A stretch of 17,200 nucleotides of DNA from Promethearchaeota archaeon (GTDB lineage Archaea > Asgardarchaeota > Lokiarchaeia > Sigynarchaeales > SOKP01), in NCBI GenBank assembly GCA_014729315.1, contig WJKD01000591.1:1-17200 (forward strand), given 5' to 3'. How positions within the stretch are numbered: the stretch's first letter is position 1; each line of letters begins with the position of its first letter. A model generated the notes under the pieces. That model did no database searches and was not told where the DNA came from. It worked only from the letters and a program-made list of their open reading frames with translations. This document shows positions 15,135 to 17,200 of the stretch, piece after piece. The translations under genes and the position numbers were made by a program.

Positions 15135-15572
15135 TTAAGATACTAAAAGACCATCCCAGAATTTTTCGATTGGTTTTCGGACGAGATCATCCAGTTCATC
15201 GTTAAAATCAGAGAAAACGGTAACTTCTGAATTCCAATCATCAAGGTTGTTTAATATAGTCGAATATTTATCGGTAAACTTTTGGGCTATTAGCTTTATT
15301 TGGGTATTAATTTTTTTTTCTTTTATATTTTTATAGGAACTAGCAACAAACATGATATTCACATTCTTTAAAATAGTGAACCGAGTAGATTTTATCTCAA
15401 ATCCAGAAATCTCTTCTGAGGTCCCCATTAATCCTTTTGCAAATGAATTAAATGCAGACATTAATGCTCCAAATAGCTGGGTGTTTACTTTAGGATTATT
15501 TACTCTGTAAAACAGAACAATTCCTGATTCCGTTAAAATCCATAGATCCTGAATATCCTTAACCAATCCCAA
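15135..15572 (-). CDS. Longin/roadblock-like protein of Asgard type
   Basis: 145-residue protein with the layout of a longin or roadblock-type profilin-like fold. A first strand reads DLWILTESGIVLFYR, followed by a helix (QLFGALMSAFNSFAKGL, about 33-49), two strands (GFEIKSTRFTILK, then VNIMFVASS) and a long helix (about 88-110). Proteins of this kind are numerous in Asgard archaea, often near small GTPases, and in eukaryotes serve as GTPase regulators or trafficking platforms. No GTPase gene is adjacent here. A TGA lies directly before the TTG at 15572, so translation must start at this TTG or later; the MGLVKD start suits such proteins. The C-terminus is acidic and helical. The exact subfamily cannot be fixed by eye. 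Confidence 0.65.
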   Translation of the reverse strand: MGLVKDIQDLWILTESGIVLFYRVNNPKVNTQLFGALMSAFNSFAKGLMGTSEEISGFEIKSTRFTILKNVNIMFVASSYKNIKEKKINTQIKLIAQKFTDKYSTILNNLDDWNSEVTVFSDFNDELDDLVRKPIEKFWDGLLVS

Positions 15573-15723
15573 TCACACTATTTACTTATCCAAATCATGA
15601 ATTAAATAATTTTTAGCACTAAGTATTCTAATAAATAATTGTTGTAAATTGAAGATTTTCTCACAGAAATATTTTTGTTGAAGAATAAAATCAAAAATTA
15701 GTTTATAAATATTAGTTATGACA

Positions 15724-15740
15724 AAAATAGATAAAAATAA
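15724..15740 (-). terminator. T-rich termination region of the ZIP-like gene
   Basis: In the minus direction, about 25 bases after the stop of the ZIP-like gene, the message reads TTATTTTTATCTATTTTTG. Two T5 runs in close succession fit archaeal termination before the longin-like gene. Confidence 0.35.
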
Positions 15741-15765
15741 GAAATTGCCATATTTTAACTTTAAA

Positions 15766-16731
15766 CTAAATAGAAATTTGAATAAATCTTAATATGAATA
15801 TAAAGATCGTAAATCCAATGACTCCGAGTAGAAAATAGAAAGGGTTTCCCTTTTCTTTTTCTGGTATAATTTCTCTAACTATAGTATAGAGGATGACTCC
15901 CGAAATGAAAGAAAATAAGATATACAATAATTCTAATTCAATATTTATTGGTAAAATCAATTCAAAAAGTAATCCTAGCAAAACTCCGCTAATAGTTGAG
16001 GAAGCGGAAATAATTTTTTTTGGGAGACTCTCTTCTGTGCCCTCGTATTCATAAATTTCTAAATCCGTAAAAATGATATGTCTTTCAGACCTACTTGTTA
16101 TACTTGCTCGAAACCAGGCAAAGAAAAAGAATAATATTGCCGGAATTAACTCAATAAACAATAAGCCAATAAGAATAATTCCCACTAGAAAATGATACGC
16201 TATATTTGTGAAATAGCGTAGCTCGTGCAAATCTCTGTTGATATGATCTTGTATCTTTGTCTTGTAGTTATCTATCTGAGTTTTCATTTCGGATTCTTGT
16301 TCGTGTAAACTTACCGCAACGCTTGCCATTTCTTTTAACGCTAATTTATCGAATCTATCGTGTCGTAACTCGTCGCTTATAAGCTTTTCAATGTTATCTT
16401 CCACAGCCTCTAAAGTTTTTTCCATTTGCACTAATTTTCTCATTCGCTTTTGAGATTTTCCTTCTACTTTTTGTAGTATCAATTTTTCGCTAATATGAAT
16501 AAAACTAAATCCTATAAGGATAAATAAATACTCGAACACTTTAAGATGAAGAGGATATTCAGGTAATCCTTCGTCTACTTCAGGCAAGACGACCAAAAAG
16601 AAGTAAGCTACCGAAATTCCCGCAATAAGAGACGCATGCAGTTTTATAAGTCTATGATCAAAATAATCACTTAAGAAAAATAATCCGCTAAAGAAAACAC
16701 CAAGAAGGATTATTAAAAAAACATTCATCAT
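15766..16731 (-). CDS. ZIP-like membrane protein with coiled-coil insertion
   Basis: 321-residue integral membrane protein with about eight hydrophobic helices (near 2-20, 31-51, 64-83, 173-190, 191-208, 240-260, 267-287 and 297-317). The order matches the ZIP metal-transporter family. There is a 'SLIAGISVAYFFLVVLPEV' helix 2, and a long cytoplasmic region between helices 3 and 4. A 'SGVILYTIVREIIPE' helix 7 resembles the ZIP end motif 'GAFLYV...ELLPE'. The metal site is largely missing: helix 4 keeps only His180 (YHFLVG in place of HNFxDG), and helix 5 has no HExxHE-type motif. The loop (about 84-170) is a charged coiled coil rather than a His-rich stretch. It may be a degenerate or repurposed ZIP protein; metal transport is uncertain. 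Start ATG-ATG at 16731, divergent from the acetyltransferase gene 50 bases away. Confidence 0.6.
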   Translation of the reverse strand: MMNVFLIILLGVFFSGLFFLSDYFDHRLIKLHASLIAGISVAYFFLVVLPEVDEGLPEYPLHLKVFEYLFILIGFSFIHISEKLILQKVEGKSQKRMRKLVQMEKTLEAVEDNIEKLISDELRHDRFDKLALKEMASVAVSLHEQESEMKTQIDNYKTKIQDHINRDLHELRYFTNIAYHFLVGIILIGLLFIELIPAILFFFFAWFRASITSRSERHIIFTDLEIYEYEGTEESLPKKIISASSTISGVLLGLLFELILPINIELELLYILFSFISGVILYTIVREIIPEKEKGNPFYFLLGVIGFTIFIFILRFIQISI

Positions 16732-16781
16732 ATCTTGTATAGTGATTAAAACATAAGAAACATATCATTTAAGAAACTACT

Positions 16782-17200
16782 ATGGCTCATACTGAAGATT
16801 ATAAATCTCTTAATAATCGAGAAATTAAACCTTTAACTGAACGAAATGTAAAGGAGGTTTACGAGATGTGTGAGAATAATGTTCGATTTCTTTCACATTC
16901 TTTTGAAATTTTCCATAAAGCTACCATGGAATCACCATTATACGATCCGGATCTAACGCTCGTGTCTTACGATTTAGAATCGAAAGTGAACGCTTTCTTT
17001 ATGGTTGTATTTAGAAGATCTAATATTTTAAACAAGTATAGGAAGGTTGCGGTGTTAAAGTTTTTTGTGGTAAGAAAAGACACTCGAAATAAAGGATTAG
17101 GGACAGCACTTTTTAATGTTTTAAATAAACGAATAAAGAACTCGGATAAAAAATGTTTTAGAATGAAATTCGAGGTGATGACGTCGCAACCCGACTATTG
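16782..17200 (+). CDS. GNAT-family N-acetyltransferase, 3' end cut by the window
   Basis: Open frame from the ATG at 16782 to the window end, 139 codons seen. It is a GNAT-type acetyltransferase: a variable N-terminal half (MAHTEDYKSLNN...), then a strand AVLKFFVVRKD leading into the acetyl-CoA motif TRNKGLGTALF with the Arg/Gln-x-x-Gly-x-Gly/Ala pattern and a following helix. The last residues seen (FRMKFEVMTSQPDY) are the next strand; the C-terminal part of the domain lies outside. It is transcribed away from the ZIP-like gene with a shared 50-base promoter gap. Substrate unknown. No Shine-Dalgarno sequence precedes the ATG, which suggests a leaderless transcript. Confidence 0.75.
   Translation, partial: MAHTEDYKSLNNREIKPLTERNVKEVYEMCENNVRFLSHSFEIFHKATMESPLYDPDLTLVSYDLESKVNAFFMVVFRRSNILNKYRKVAVLKFFVVRKDTRNKGLGTALFNVLNKRIKNSDKKCFRMKFEVMTSQPDY

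Overview
The window looks like a piece of an Asgard (Lokiarchaeia-type) archaeal genome. It is strongly AT-rich. Several genes appear to start with TTG. TATA-like boxes sit about 25-35 bases before start codons, as for leaderless archaeal transcripts. A stand-alone longin/roadblock-like protein at 15135-15572 is of the small type common in Asgard archaea. The taxonomic call is inference from gene content and style; no marker gene is present.

Left part (158-6256, all minus strand): a soluble coiled-coil protein, a MacB/LolCDE-like ABC exporter pair (FtsX-type permease plus ATPase), and a soluble histidine kinase with four PAS-like domains. A gene-poor stretch of about 780 bases (6257-7037) follows. 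It carries the kinase leader, a decayed reading frame resembling an IS110-type transposase tail, and the promoter of the next operon.

Middle (7038-12360, plus strand): a compact sulfur-handling island. It encodes TusA, a DsrE-family protein, an IscS-like protein, an IscU scaffold fused to a thioredoxin-reductase-like domain, and a large CoA-disulfide-reductase-like protein with rhodanese, TusA and rhodanese modules. The IscS homologue has Asp where the PLP-binding Lys should be, as reported for Archaeoglobus fulgidus IscS. The domain fused to IscU has lost the CxxC pair and the nucleotide-binding motifs of thioredoxin reductase. Together this suggests Fe-S cluster assembly in which sulfur comes from persulfide carriers or sulfide rather than from a classical cysteine desulfurase. 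That model is inference.

Right part (12385-17200): a convergent PsbP-like small protein, then a CooS-type carbon monoxide dehydrogenase homologue. In the latter the C-cluster Cys equivalent to Cys295 of C. hydrogenoformans CODH-II is Glu. It is therefore probably a deviant hybrid-cluster enzyme (like CooS-V) and not a true CODH. No cooC or cooF lies beside it. After it come the longin-like protein, a ZIP-like membrane protein with a coiled-coil insertion and a mostly lost metal site, and the start of a GNAT acetyltransferase cut by the window end. I saw no rRNA, tRNA or CRISPR array.
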